Assembly (NCBI RefSeq): GCF_025947065.1
Contig: NZ_CP109994.1
Location: 1,674,001-1,738,000, forward strand
From: Flavobacterium sp. N1736
Lineage (GTDB): Bacteria; Bacteroidota; Bacteroidia; Flavobacteriales; Flavobacteriaceae
Reading direction: 5' to 3'
DNA: 64,000 nt
Each line of letters starts with the position of its first letter. The first letter of the stretch is position 1. This document shows, piece after piece, positions 17,887 through 27,748 of this stretch. The notes under the pieces are model-generated. The model saw only the letters and a list, made by a program, of their open reading frames with translations, was not told the DNA's origin and did not search any database. Made by a program: the position numbers and the translations under genes.

Positions 17887-18504
17887 ATGAAAAAGTATCT
17901 TCTGTTAATCGTTGTTTTTTTATTTTCATTTTTTGCGAAAGCGCAAACTTCAAACTCTTTTCTGCTTAATTTATATGGCGGTTATGTTTTTCAGGATAAA
18001 GTTGAATACGATAATAGTTATGGTTATGTAGAAGACGGTTTTGAATATGGAGCCGGATTAGAGTATTTTTTTATAGATAATAGTTCTATCGAATTAAAAT
18101 ACAACAGACTAGATACTAAATTGCCTTTATATGGTCCGCTTGGAACTCAACTTAATGCCGGAGATGACAAAGGTGCCATAAATTATATTTTACTGGATTA
18201 TGCGCATTATTTTGATATTGGTTCTAATGTAATGCCTTATCTGGGAGCCGGTGCCGGTATCGCTATTCTTGAAACACCTCAAAGCGGAAGCGAAACTTAT
18301 TTTGCATGGGAAGCAAAAGCCGGAATAAAAATTAAAACTTCTTCGCCTTTATCAATCAATTTAAATGCTTATTTGCAATCTATGGCCGCCGCAGTTGGTA
18401 ATAGTTATTACTGGACTTATTACGGTCCGGTTGGTGTAACAGATTATGTAGCAACATATCAATTTGGACTTGGTGCTACAATAAGTTACGATTTCAGCAA
18501 ATAA
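17887..18504 (+). CDS. Secreted outer-membrane beta-barrel protein
   Basis: 205 residues with a clear signal peptide (residues 1-20, ending FAKAQ). The rest alternates aromatic and polar residues in strands, with Gly turns such as GAGLEYFF and LGAGAGIAIL, as in OmpW/OmpA-like eight-stranded porin-type barrels. It ends YDFSK. It forms a two-gene unit with the next gene (49 nt apart). Substrate and role are unknown. Confidence 0.75.
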   Translation: MKKYLLLIVVFLFSFFAKAQTSNSFLLNLYGGYVFQDKVEYDNSYGYVEDGFEYGAGLEYFFIDNSSIELKYNRLDTKLPLYGPLGTQLNAGDDKGAINYILLDYAHYFDIGSNVMPYLGAGAGIAILETPQSGSETYFAWEAKAGIKIKTSSPLSINLNAYLQSMAAAVGNSYYWTYYGPVGVTDYVATYQFGLGATISYDFSK

Positions 18505-18553
18505 AAAATACAATAGTATAAAATATACCTCAACTAAATAAACATCAAAAATC

Positions 18554-19024
18554 ATGAAAAAATTATTTCTATTCTTAGCTATTATAGCTTCTACGGGTTT
18601 ATTTGCGCAATCTGATGATTTGACGCTTGTTCAAAATCTTTACGGAAAATCTAAAGGAGATATTATAAAAGATTATCTCAATTTGGCAGAGCCGCAAGCA
18701 ACCGCATTTCAGGCAGTTTATGACAATTATGAAGCTGAACGTAAGGCTTTGGGTCAGAAAAAATTAGAAATTATAAACGACTACGCCACCAACTACAATA
18801 ATATTACAGATGTAAAAGCAGATGAACTGGCAAAAAATAATTTAAAAAATAATGTTGATTTTGAAAAGCTTTTATCTAAAACGTATGGCAAAGCAAAAAA
18901 AGCTGTCGGACCAATAAATGCTGCAAAATTTATTCAATTAGAACAATATTTTCAAATCACCATAAGATCTGTAGTTCAGGATGAAATTCCGTTTATTGGA
19001 GAACTTGATAAAACAAAAAAATAA
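18554..19024 (+). CDS. Hypothetical secreted protein
   Basis: 156 residues with a signal peptide (MKKLFLFLAIIASTGLFAQ). The mature part is helical, with Lys-, Asn- and Ala-rich amphipathic stretches and no catalytic motif. It might be a periplasmic protein of the LTXXQ/Spy-like helical kind, but I do not recognise it firmly. It follows the beta-barrel gene and ends just before a bidirectional terminator. Confidence 0.7.
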   Translation: MKKLFLFLAIIASTGLFAQSDDLTLVQNLYGKSKGDIIKDYLNLAEPQATAFQAVYDNYEAERKALGQKKLEIINDYATNYNNITDVKADELAKNNLKNNVDFEKLLSKTYGKAKKAVGPINAAKFIQLEQYFQITIRSVVQDEIPFIGELDKTKK

Positions 19025-19053
19025 TATAACTTTTTCGAATTCTTTTTTATAAC

Positions 19054-19082
19054 AAAAGGCTGTCAATTACGACAGCCTTTTA
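19054..19082 (+). terminator. Bidirectional terminator between convergent genes
   Basis: AAAAGGCTGTC and GACAGCCTTTT with an AATTAC loop. It separates the plus-strand gene ending at 19024 from the minus-strand gene ending at 19127 and could serve both. Confidence 0.85.
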
Positions 19083-19126
19083 ATTTTCAAGCTATAATTT
19101 ATAACTCAAAACTCATAACCAACCTT

Positions 19127-22100
19127 TTATTTCTTAATAAAACGTTTAACCGTTCTCGTTCCGTCTTTCTCAAAAACAATCAGATAAATTCCGGTTCTTA
19201 AACCAGAAACATTCAAATTATTATCATTGATTTTTTGCGATACAACTAAGCTTCCTGTTTGAGAATCAAATACACTTACATTTCCTCCTGTTTGATCTGT
19301 AGTAAAGAAAAGCACATCTGAAACCGGATTTGGATAAATATTTAATGCAACAGAATCTACCTCATCTTCTGTAATAGCAGCAGAAACTACAGAATTTGAA
19401 GCGTTGGCGGCCGCTGCTCCTTCAATTCTGGTGATTCTGATCCAGTTAATATTTACAGAATTACTCTGAATGTATACAAAAAGATTAGTGGTTCCGCTAT
19501 CAACATTTACAGTTTGTGTAACCGTTTGCCAGTTTTGCCATCCTCTTGTATTAGGAATATCAACATGTCCTAAAAAAGATTTTTGATTATTTAAATAAGT
19601 AAGTATTTTAGCTTCTCCGGTGCTTGCTACTCTGTATTCAATTAAATAAGTACCTGATGTTGGAAAATTGACATTATTATACATCAACGAGTCTCCCATT
19701 TTTGTATCTGTAACGTTTAAACCTCCCCCAACATCTGTTGTTGTTTCGGTTTTAATTCCGCTCATAGTCGAGTAATCTTCTGCCTGGATCAAAGCCGTGG
19801 TTTCCGATTCGATTTTAGAAATTCTAATCCAGTTGATGTTAAACTTTACATTTTGAATGTGGATTGTTAAATTATAGGTTCCCGGTTTTATGTTTATAAT
19901 TTGTTTAACAGTCTGCCAGTTTTGCGATCCTCCGGTATTGGGTACGGTAACTTTTTCAAGAAAATTTCCTCCATCATTTAATTCAGGAAATATTTGACCT
20001 CCATTTGCAGCACTCGCTACTCTGTATTCTATTAAATAAGAACCAGCCGTTGGAAAACTAATATTACTATAACCTAACCAGTTAGAAGCATCTGTGTTTG
20101 TAACACTTAAACCTCCGCCAACATCTGCCGTTACTTCGTTTTTTGTTCCACTCATAGCAGAGAAGTCTTCTGCCTGAATTAAAGTAGATGCCTGAGAAGT
20201 TATTTTAGTAATCCTAATCCAGTTGATGTTGACGTTTTCATTTTTAAACTGAATTGTAAGATTATAGGTTCCGGCATTCACATTTACAGTTTGTTCAACG
20301 GTTTGCCACTTTTGCATTTTTCCTGTGTAAGGTATATTAACATTCCCTATAACATTGGCTGCATTATTTAAGTCAACAAATATTTGTGCTCCATTTGCAA
20401 CACTCGCTACTCTGTATTCTATTAAATAAGAACCTGATGTTGGAAAATTGATATTAGCATATTTCAACCAATCACCTGCATGTATATCGGTAACATTTAA
20501 ACCTCCACCAGCGTCTGTCGTTGTTTCAGTTTTAATTCCGCTCATAGCTGTGTAATCTTCCGCCTGAATTAAAGTCGAAGGTTGGGTTTCGATTGGGGAA
20601 ATTCTAATCCAGTTGATGTTCATACTTTTATTTTGAACATATATTTCAAAATTATAAGTTCCCGCATTTACGTTTACTGTTTGGGTAACAGTCTGCCAGT
20701 TTTGCCATCCTCCGGTATTGGTTATATTAACATTTCCTAAAAAAACGGACTCTTTGTTTAGGTAAGTAAATATTTGGGCTCCATTTACCGCACAAGCTAT
20801 CCGGTATTCTATTAAATAAGTACCTGTAGTTGGAAAATTGATGTTGTTATACGTCATCGAGTCACCAAGATCAGTCCCTGTAACGTTTAAACCTCCACCA
20901 ACATCTGTTGTTGCTTCGGTTATAACTCCGCTCATAGCAGAGTAATCTTCGGCCTGAATTAAAATTGCTTTATCCGGTACAATTGTAGAAATTAATTTCC
21001 AGTGTCCATAAGTCTGGTTAACATTCTCCCACTGCTGAATTTTAGCGCCACTCACCTTACTTGCTCCTGCAACCACAACTAATTTTCCACTGTGTCTGGC
21101 AATAAATTTATAAAACCCATCGCCTGTATCAATTACAACAAACTGTTGATTGGCATTTCCAATATAGGGATGATGTTCTACATTGGCACCATTGGCTTTA
21201 TCACCTTCCTTTACACTAAGGATAGCTCCTGTAGCCATGGAATTGATTAAATACAGTCCATCACCTAAATGGGTAAATTTATATTTTTGATTATCTTTAT
21301 TTGTATTTCCCTGTATTATACCATAGTCTGCATTCTGGATATCCACCTCCATGTTAAGTTCGCTGTTTCTGTTTTGCAAAAAGAACGTCTGATTGTCTAA
21401 AGTCGTGACTCCGTTTGCCAGAATTCGAATAGAACTTATCTGGTCATTCCAGGTTGTGTTTAAGGCTGCATTATCAGAATTCATAACTATTGAAGCTCCG
21501 GTAAAATTATCATTCTGATACAGAATCGCCTGAAATCCCTGAGCGATTTTAAGCGAAGAAATATCATCATTTAAAACGCCTAAAGAATTTAAACGCTCCA
21601 AATTATAATCTCCAATAGTCAATCCGCCGGAAAATCCGCTATAATAAAAATCTTTATAAACCGTAACTACGTCTGTAGAAGGACTTACATTTAAACTTGG
21701 TGAAATTGTTCCTGTAATTGAGTAACTTCCGATAGAACCATAAGCCGAATATCCTCCAGAGGCAGGATTTCCAGCTCCGGTACCATTAACACTTATAAAA
21801 TATTTACCGGCCGGTAAATTTATATTCATAGCAGCATTTAAAGCAAAAGGATCAGGGTTCGAATACGTTCTCATCTCAACTCCTGCTGCGTTATACAATC
21901 TTATTAAAAGGTGCAGATTTCCGTCTCTTGCAACGGTATTGGCATTGATAGAAACATTTCCTCCGACTGTTGTAAACGTAAAGAAATCACGATCAGCTTC
22001 ACTTGAAATGATGCCATTTTTTTGATTAATTACTCCATTGGCATTATAGTCTAAATTTGCTGCAGTAGCTGTTGTATTTCCATAATCGTCTGCGCGATAT

Positions 22101-23182
22101 CCTATACCAAATTTGGCGCCTGCGATAATCGCTACATCATCCTGCTTGTTGTTTGCATTATTATATTCTCCTTTACTCCATTGTACGATTGGCCTGCTAC
22201 CTGTTCCCATAATTGGCGCCCACGAAGTATTAGGAAGGCCAACATAATATTCTTCACCAGAATTTAAGCCATCATGAGTAAGATCAAAAGTATGTCCAAT
22301 CTCATGAGAAGATGTTTCTCCTCCTTTCCCTGAAGTATCAAATACCCAACACGGCACATCATTATCCCAATTGAAAGAACCAACATACGCCACACCTCCA
22401 ATTCCTCCTGAATATACTGCATTTGTTGGCGTTATCACCGTACGCATTCTTCTGTTTTTTGGATATGAATTATAAACGGCTTCGTTGGTCGTAATGTTTA
22501 AATTAAAAGGTCTGAAATCTTCTGCAACTATTTCCCAATGTCTTTGTATTTCTGCATCACTCATACCAGACGGTGCTGCATCTATAGGGTTACCATTGTT
22601 CCATGCGTTTCCGGCAGGCATATAATATCCATCAAAATCTAATAAAACACAACCTGCTGCACCCGGCAAACTCTGTAAATTCAATAATTCCGGAGCAATT
22701 TTAGCAGCTGCAACTTTATTGGTTGTTTTAGTTGCATTTTCAGAAACGTTTTTAGAAACATTTTTGTAATCAATACAAATCAAAGTATTAATATCAACTT
22801 TAGCAACAAATGCATTTCCCTGTGCATCTGAATAATACTTATAAGCTTCTTTTGTTTTGCTTAAAATAATATGCCCTTCCAAAGCGTTGTCTTTTACTTT
22901 AATGTAAAAAGAAGATTCTGCTGTGTTTTTAATTTCTCCAATTAAAATCTCACTTGAAGCATTAGATTCTTTATAATTAATTGTTCCATTAAAGCTTTTC
23001 GAATTTTCTACCTCAAGTGAAAATGTTTTTGAAGCAGATTTTGAATTAGCAGAAGTTGCCAGCTGCTTCTTTAAATTGTTCATAAACGACTTACTTGATC
23101 CTAAAGAAGTTTGTGCGATTGCAAAATTGCTAAAAGCAATAATTAAGAGTAAACTTAACTTAAACCTGTAATTTTTTTTCAT
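19127..23182 (-). CDS. Secreted metzincin-like metalloprotease with crystallin, ricin and four CBM6 modules, T9SS (copy 1)
   Basis: 1351 residues from the ATG at 23182. The frame also opens at 23206, but the later start begins right at the signal peptide MKKNYRFKLSLLLIIAFSNFAIAQ. Domain order: a catalytic domain with the zinc site HEIGHTFDLTHDG around residue 290 and a Met-turn-like WAPIMGTGS about 25 residues later; a pre-peptidase-type domain (about 365-495); beta/gamma-crystallin (about 500-590); ricin-type beta-trefoil (about 595-735); four CBM6 modules each starting IQAED (about 740, 870, 1000 and 1130); and a T9SS sorting domain beginning YPNPVSDV. It should be exported to the cell surface or medium. 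The position normally Gly in metzincins (HExxHxxG) is Asp here, as in copy 3, while copy 2 has Gly. Its CBM array matches copy 2, but the linker before the T9SS tail matches copy 3. Confidence 0.9.
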   Translation of the reverse strand: MKKNYRFKLSLLLIIAFSNFAIAQTSLGSSKSFMNNLKKQLATSANSKSASKTFSLEVENSKSFNGTINYKESNASSEILIGEIKNTAESSFYIKVKDNALEGHIILSKTKEAYKYYSDAQGNAFVAKVDINTLICIDYKNVSKNVSENATKTTNKVAAAKIAPELLNLQSLPGAAGCVLLDFDGYYMPAGNAWNNGNPIDAAPSGMSDAEIQRHWEIVAEDFRPFNLNITTNEAVYNSYPKNRRMRTVITPTNAVYSGGIGGVAYVGSFNWDNDVPCWVFDTSGKGGETSSHEIGHTFDLTHDGLNSGEEYYVGLPNTSWAPIMGTGSRPIVQWSKGEYNNANNKQDDVAIIAGAKFGIGYRADDYGNTTATAANLDYNANGVINQKNGIISSEADRDFFTFTTVGGNVSINANTVARDGNLHLLIRLYNAAGVEMRTYSNPDPFALNAAMNINLPAGKYFISVNGTGAGNPASGGYSAYGSIGSYSITGTISPSLNVSPSTDVVTVYKDFYYSGFSGGLTIGDYNLERLNSLGVLNDDISSLKIAQGFQAILYQNDNFTGASIVMNSDNAALNTTWNDQISSIRILANGVTTLDNQTFFLQNRNSELNMEVDIQNADYGIIQGNTNKDNQKYKFTHLGDGLYLINSMATGAILSVKEGDKANGANVEHHPYIGNANQQFVVIDTGDGFYKFIARHSGKLVVVAGASKVSGAKIQQWENVNQTYGHWKLISTIVPDKAILIQAEDYSAMSGVITEATTDVGGGLNVTGTDLGDSMTYNNINFPTTGTYLIEYRIACAVNGAQIFTYLNKESVFLGNVNITNTGGWQNWQTVTQTVNVNAGTYNFEIYVQNKSMNINWIRISPIETQPSTLIQAEDYTAMSGIKTETTTDAGGGLNVTDIHAGDWLKYANINFPTSGSYLIEYRVASVANGAQIFVDLNNAANVIGNVNIPYTGKMQKWQTVEQTVNVNAGTYNLTIQFKNENVNINWIRITKITSQASTLIQAEDFSAMSGTKNEVTADVGGGLSVTNTDASNWLGYSNISFPTAGSYLIEYRVASAANGGQIFPELNDGGNFLEKVTVPNTGGSQNWQTVKQIINIKPGTYNLTIHIQNVKFNINWIRISKIESETTALIQAEDYSTMSGIKTETTTDVGGGLNVTDTKMGDSLMYNNVNFPTSGTYLIEYRVASTGEAKILTYLNNQKSFLGHVDIPNTRGWQNWQTVTQTVNVDSGTTNLFVYIQSNSVNINWIRITRIEGAAAANASNSVVSAAITEDEVDSVALNIYPNPVSDVLFFTTDQTGGNVSVFDSQTGSLVVSQKINDNNLNVSGLRTGIYLIVFEKDGTRTVKRFIKK

Positions 23183-23237
23183 ATCTATTAATTTATTTTG
23201 GACCATATATAATCCGTTGTTACAATTAATTCAAAAA

Positions 23238-23281
23238 CAAACATAAATCATTTTTCTTACAATAAGTAATATTTTACTTAT
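23238..23281 (-). promoter_or_regulatory. Promoter and operator-like palindrome of protease copy 1
   Basis: On the minus strand TATGTTTG (23238-23245) matches the -7 consensus. A 20-bp near-perfect palindrome ATAAGTAATATTTTACTTAT (23262-23281) lies over the expected -33 region. The same arrangement is repeated upstream of copy 2, so both proteases may answer to the same regulator. Binding protein unknown. Confidence 0.5.
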
Positions 23282-23373
23282 AAAAAAATAATATTTAGTT
23301 AATTTTATGAAAGAATAAACTTTATTTTATGCGTTTATGCAATTTATAAACTATAGATGTGAATTGTTGTTAT

Positions 23374-23421
23374 AAAAAAAGGCACTACCATTCTTTCTGT
23401 AAAAAGAAGTGATAGTACCTT
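23374..23421 (-). terminator. Terminator of protease copy 2
   Basis: Imperfect hairpin with arms GGCACTACCATTCTTT and AAGAAGTGATAGTACC, followed on the minus strand by a T-run, 24 nt after the stop codon of the gene ending at 23445. The same hairpin recurs at 27676-27724. Confidence 0.8.
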
Positions 23422-23444
23422 TAGAAAAGTTATTTTTTTAAAAG

Positions 23445-26400
23445 CTATTTTTTAATAAAACGTTTAACCGTTCTCGTTCCGTCTTTCTCAAAAACAATCA
23501 GATAAATTCCGGTTCTTAAACCAGAAACATTCAAATTATTCTCATTGATTTTTTGCGATACAACTAAACTTCCTGTTTGAGAATCGAACACGCTTACATT
23601 TCCTCCTGTTTGATCTGTAGTAAAGAAAAGTACATCTGAAACCGGATTTGGATATACAGCTAATCCTGCATCTTTAATTTCATTGTTAATTGATGAAGCT
23701 TCAGAAGCATTTATTGCGGCAACTCCGACTGCTCCTTCAATTCTGGTGATTCTGATCCAGTTAATATTTACAGAATTACTCTGAATGTATACAAAAAGAT
23801 TAGTAGTTCCGCTATCAACATTTACAGTTTGTGTAACCGTTTGCCAATTTTGCCATCCTCTTGTATTAGGAATATCAATATGTCCTAAAAAATATTTTTC
23901 GTTGTTTAAATAAGGAAGAATTTTAGCTTCTCCGGTGCTTGCTACTCTGTATTCAATTAAATAAGTACCAGATGTTGGAAAATTGACATTATTATACATC
24001 AACCAGTCGCCCACTTTTGTATCTGTAACGTTTAAACCTCTGCCGACATCAGTTGTTACTTCGGTTTTAATTCCGCTCATAGTCGAGTAATCTTCTGCCT
24101 GGATCAAAGCCGTGGTTTCCGATTCGATTTTAGAAATTCTAATCCAGTTGATGTTAAACTTTACATTTTGAATGTGGATTGTTAAATTATAGGTTCCTGG
24201 TTTTATGTTTATAATTTGTTTAACAGTCTGCCAGTTTTGCGATCCTCCGGTATTGGGTACGGTAACTTTTTCAAGAAAATTTCCTCCATCATTTAATTCA
24301 GGAAATATTTGACCTCCATTTGCAGCACTCGCTACTCTGTATTCTATTAAATAGGAACCAGCCGTTGGAAAACTAATATTACTATAACCTAACCAATTAG
24401 AAGCCTCTGTATTTATAACGGATAAACCTCCGCCAACATCTGTTGTTACTTCGGTTGTAATTCCGCTCATATCTGCGAAATCTTCTGCCTGAATTAAAGT
24501 TGATTCCTGAGATGTTATTTTGGTAATCCTGATCCAGTTGATGTTTACGTTTTCATTTTTAAACTGAATTGTAAGATTATAGGTTCCGGCATTCACATTT
24601 ACAGTTTGTTCAACGGTTTGCCACTTTTGCATTTTTCCTGTGTAAGGTATATTAACATTCCCTATAACATTGGCTGCATTGTTTAAGTCAACAAATATTT
24701 GTGCTCCATTTGCAACACTCGCTACTCTGTATTCTATTAAATAAGAACCTGATGTTGGAAAATTAATATTACCATATTTCAACCAATCACCTGCATGTGT
24801 ATCTGTAACATTTAAACCTGCACCAGCATCTGTCGTTGTTTCAGTTTTAATTCCGCTCATAGCTGTGTAATCTTCCGCCTGAATTAAAGTCGAAGGTTGG
24901 GTTTCGATTGGGGAAATTCTAATCCAGTTGATGTTCATACTTTTATTTTGAACATATATTTCAAAATTATAAGTTCCCGCATTTACGTTTACTGTTTGGG
25001 TAACAGTCTGCCAGTTTTGCCATCCTCCGGTATTGGTTATATTAACATTTCCTAAAAAAACAGACTCTTTGTTTAAGTACGTAAATATTTGGGCTCCATT
25101 TACCGCACAAGCTATCCTGTATTCTATTAAATAAGTACCGGTAGTTGGAAAATTGATGTTGTTATACGTCATCGAGTCACCAAGATCAGTCCCTGTAACG
25201 TTTAAACCTCCACCAACATCTGTTGTTGCTTCGGTTATAACTCCGCTCATAGCAGAGTAATCTTCGGCCTGAATTAAAATTGCTTTATCCGGTACAATTG
25301 TAGAAATTAATTTCCATTGTCCGTTAGTCTGGTTAACATTCTCCCACTGCTGAATTTTAGCGCCAGTCTCTTTACTTGCTCCTGCAACCTCAACTAATTT
25401 TCCGCTGTGTCTGGCAATAAATTTATAAAATCCATCACCCGTAGCAACTACAACAAATTCTTGATTTGCATTTCCAATATAATCACTTTGTTCAATACTG
25501 ACACTATTGGTCTTATTCGAATCTTTTACACTAAGAACTTTTCCTGCAGAGTTGGAATAGATTGTATATAATCCGTTACCTAAATGGGTAAATTTATATT
25601 TTTGATAATCTTTATTTATATTTCCCTGTAGTATACCATTTCCGTAGTTTCCATTCTGGCTTTCTATGTTAAGTCCGCTGTTTTTGTTTTGCAAAAAGAA
25701 CATCTGATTGTCTAAAGTCGTGACTCCGTTTGCCAGAATTCGAATAGAACTTACCTGGTCATTCCAGGTTGTGTTTAAGGCTGCATTATCAGAATTCATA
25801 ACTATTGAAGCTCCGGTAAAATTATCATTCTGATACAGAATCGCCTGAAATCCCTGAGCGATTTTAAGCGAAGAAATATCATCATTTAAAACGCCTAAAG
25901 AATTTAAACGCTCCAAATTATAATCTCCAATAGTCAATCCGCCGGAAAATCCGCTATAATAAAAATCTTTATAAACCGTAACTACGTCTGTAGAAGGACT
26001 TATAGCTGCATTTGGTAAAATCGTTCCTGTAATAGAATAACTTCCGATAGAACCATAAGCCGAATATCCCCCAGAGCGTACATTTCCTGCTCCGGTACCG
26101 CTAATGCTAATAAAATATTTACCGGCCGGTAAGTTTGTATGCATTGCAGCATTTAAAGTAAACGGATCAGGGTTCCAATACGTTTCTATTTGTGTTCCGG
26201 CTGAATTAAATAATCTGATTAAAATATGCAGATTTCCGCTTCTAGAAACTGTATGGGCGTTGATAGATACATTTCCACCGGCTGTTGTAAACGTAAAGAA
26301 ATCAGTATCGGCTTCACTTGTAATGACACCGTTTTTTTGATTAATTACTCCGTTAACATTATAATCTAAGTTTGCCGCAGTAGCTATCGTATTTCCATAA

Positions 26401-27485
26401 TCGTCTGCGCGATATCCTAAACCAAATTGATCGCTTGCAATAATCGCTACATCATCCTGCTTGTTGTTTGCATAATCGTATTCTCCTTTACTCCACTGTG
26501 TAATAGGATTATAATACCCCACGCCCATAATAGGAGCCCACGAAGCATTAGGTTCACCGGCATAATATCCTTCGGCAGGATTTGTACGACCATCATGAGA
26601 AAGACCTAAAGTATGTCCAATTTCATGCGAAGTCGCTTGTGCTCCTGAAACTGAAGTATCAAATACCCAAGACGGTACATCATCAAAATTGAAAGAACCA
26701 ACATAAGCCACACCACTTGCTCCCGGATATATTGAACCTGTTGGCGTTATCACCGTACGCATTCTTTTCTTTTTTGGATATGAATTATAAACAGCTTCGC
26801 TGGTCGTAATATTTAAATTAAAAGGTCTGAAATCTTCTGCAACTATTTCCCAATGACCTTGTATGTCTTCATCGCTCATACCAGAAGGTGCTGCATCTAT
26901 TGCATTACCATTGTTCCAAAGACTTCCTGCGGACAGAGAGTAACCATCAAAATCTAATAAAACACAACCTGCTGCACCCGGTAAACTTTCTAAACTCAAT
27001 ACTGCAGGAGAAATTTTAGCAACTGCAACTTTATTGGTTGTTTTAGCTGCATTTTTAGAAACGTTTTCGTACTCAATACAAATCAAACTATTAATATCAA
27101 CTTTAGCAACAAATGCATTTCCCTGTGCATCTGAATAATACTTATAAGCTTCTTTTGTTTTTCTTAAAATAATATGCCCTTCCAGAGCGTTGTCTTTTAC
27201 TTTAATGTAAAAAGAAGATTCTGCTGTATTTTTAATTTCTCCAATTAAAATCTCACTTGAAGCATTAGATTCTTTATAATTAATTGTTCCATTAAAGCTT
27301 TTCGAATTTTCTACCTCAAGTGAAAATGTTTTTGAAGCAGATTTTGAATTAGCAGAAGTTGCCAGCTGCTTCTTTAAATTGTTCATAAACGACTTACTTG
27401 ATCCTAAAGAAGTTTGTGCGATTGCAAAATTGCTAAAAGCAATAATTAAGAGTAAACTTAACTTAAACCTGTAATTTTTTTTCAT
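23445..27485 (-). CDS. Secreted metzincin-like metalloprotease with crystallin, ricin and four CBM6 modules, T9SS (copy 2)
   Basis: 1346 residues from the ATG at 27485 (frame also open from 27509). It is a close paralogue of copy 1, with the same signal peptide and domain order, four CBM6 modules and a T9SS tail (YPNPVSDV). The zinc motif here is HEIGHTLGLSHDG near residue 287, the canonical metzincin HExxHxxGxxHD with the Gly turn, and is followed by WAPIMGVGY as Met-turn. This makes it the paralogue with the most standard active site. The linker before the T9SS domain (NASEASSINNEIKDAGLAV) differs from copies 1 and 3. The ~240-bp region upstream is almost identical to that of copy 1, so the duplication is recent or has been homogenised. 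Confidence 0.9.
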   Translation of the reverse strand: MKKNYRFKLSLLLIIAFSNFAIAQTSLGSSKSFMNNLKKQLATSANSKSASKTFSLEVENSKSFNGTINYKESNASSEILIGEIKNTAESSFYIKVKDNALEGHIILRKTKEAYKYYSDAQGNAFVAKVDINSLICIEYENVSKNAAKTTNKVAVAKISPAVLSLESLPGAAGCVLLDFDGYSLSAGSLWNNGNAIDAAPSGMSDEDIQGHWEIVAEDFRPFNLNITTSEAVYNSYPKKKRMRTVITPTGSIYPGASGVAYVGSFNFDDVPSWVFDTSVSGAQATSHEIGHTLGLSHDGRTNPAEGYYAGEPNASWAPIMGVGYYNPITQWSKGEYDYANNKQDDVAIIASDQFGLGYRADDYGNTIATAANLDYNVNGVINQKNGVITSEADTDFFTFTTAGGNVSINAHTVSRSGNLHILIRLFNSAGTQIETYWNPDPFTLNAAMHTNLPAGKYFISISGTGAGNVRSGGYSAYGSIGSYSITGTILPNAAISPSTDVVTVYKDFYYSGFSGGLTIGDYNLERLNSLGVLNDDISSLKIAQGFQAILYQNDNFTGASIVMNSDNAALNTTWNDQVSSIRILANGVTTLDNQMFFLQNKNSGLNIESQNGNYGNGILQGNINKDYQKYKFTHLGNGLYTIYSNSAGKVLSVKDSNKTNSVSIEQSDYIGNANQEFVVVATGDGFYKFIARHSGKLVEVAGASKETGAKIQQWENVNQTNGQWKLISTIVPDKAILIQAEDYSAMSGVITEATTDVGGGLNVTGTDLGDSMTYNNINFPTTGTYLIEYRIACAVNGAQIFTYLNKESVFLGNVNITNTGGWQNWQTVTQTVNVNAGTYNFEIYVQNKSMNINWIRISPIETQPSTLIQAEDYTAMSGIKTETTTDAGAGLNVTDTHAGDWLKYGNINFPTSGSYLIEYRVASVANGAQIFVDLNNAANVIGNVNIPYTGKMQKWQTVEQTVNVNAGTYNLTIQFKNENVNINWIRITKITSQESTLIQAEDFADMSGITTEVTTDVGGGLSVINTEASNWLGYSNISFPTAGSYLIEYRVASAANGGQIFPELNDGGNFLEKVTVPNTGGSQNWQTVKQIINIKPGTYNLTIHIQNVKFNINWIRISKIESETTALIQAEDYSTMSGIKTEVTTDVGRGLNVTDTKVGDWLMYNNVNFPTSGTYLIEYRVASTGEAKILPYLNNEKYFLGHIDIPNTRGWQNWQTVTQTVNVDSGTTNLFVYIQSNSVNINWIRITRIEGAVGVAAINASEASSINNEIKDAGLAVYPNPVSDVLFFTTDQTGGNVSVFDSQTGSLVVSQKINENNLNVSGLRTGIYLIVFEKDGTRTVKRFIKK

Positions 27486-27540
27486 ATCTATTAATTTATT
27501 TTGGACCATATATAATCCGTTGTTACAATTAATTCAAAAA

Positions 27541-27584
27541 CAAACATAAATCATTTTTCTTACAATAAGTAATATTTTACTTAT
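27541..27584 (-). promoter_or_regulatory. Promoter and operator-like palindrome of protease copy 2
   Basis: Same as at 23238-23281: a -7 match TATGTTTG (27541-27548, minus strand) and the palindrome ATAAGTAATATTTTACTTAT (27565-27584). Confidence 0.5.
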
Positions 27585-27675
27585 AAAAAAATAATATTTA
27601 GTCAATTTTATGAAAGAATAAACTTTATTTTATGCGTTTATGCAATTTATAAACTATAGAGGTGAATTGTTGTTA

Positions 27676-27724
27676 TAAAAAAAAGGCACTACCATTCTTT
27701 CTGTAAAAAGAAGTGATAGTACCT
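27676..27724 (-). terminator. Terminator of protease copy 3
   Basis: Same imperfect hairpin as at 23374-23421, with an even longer T-run on the minus strand, just after the stop codon of the gene ending at 27749. Confidence 0.8.
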
Positions 27725-27748
27725 TTAGAAAAGTTATTTTTTTTAAAG

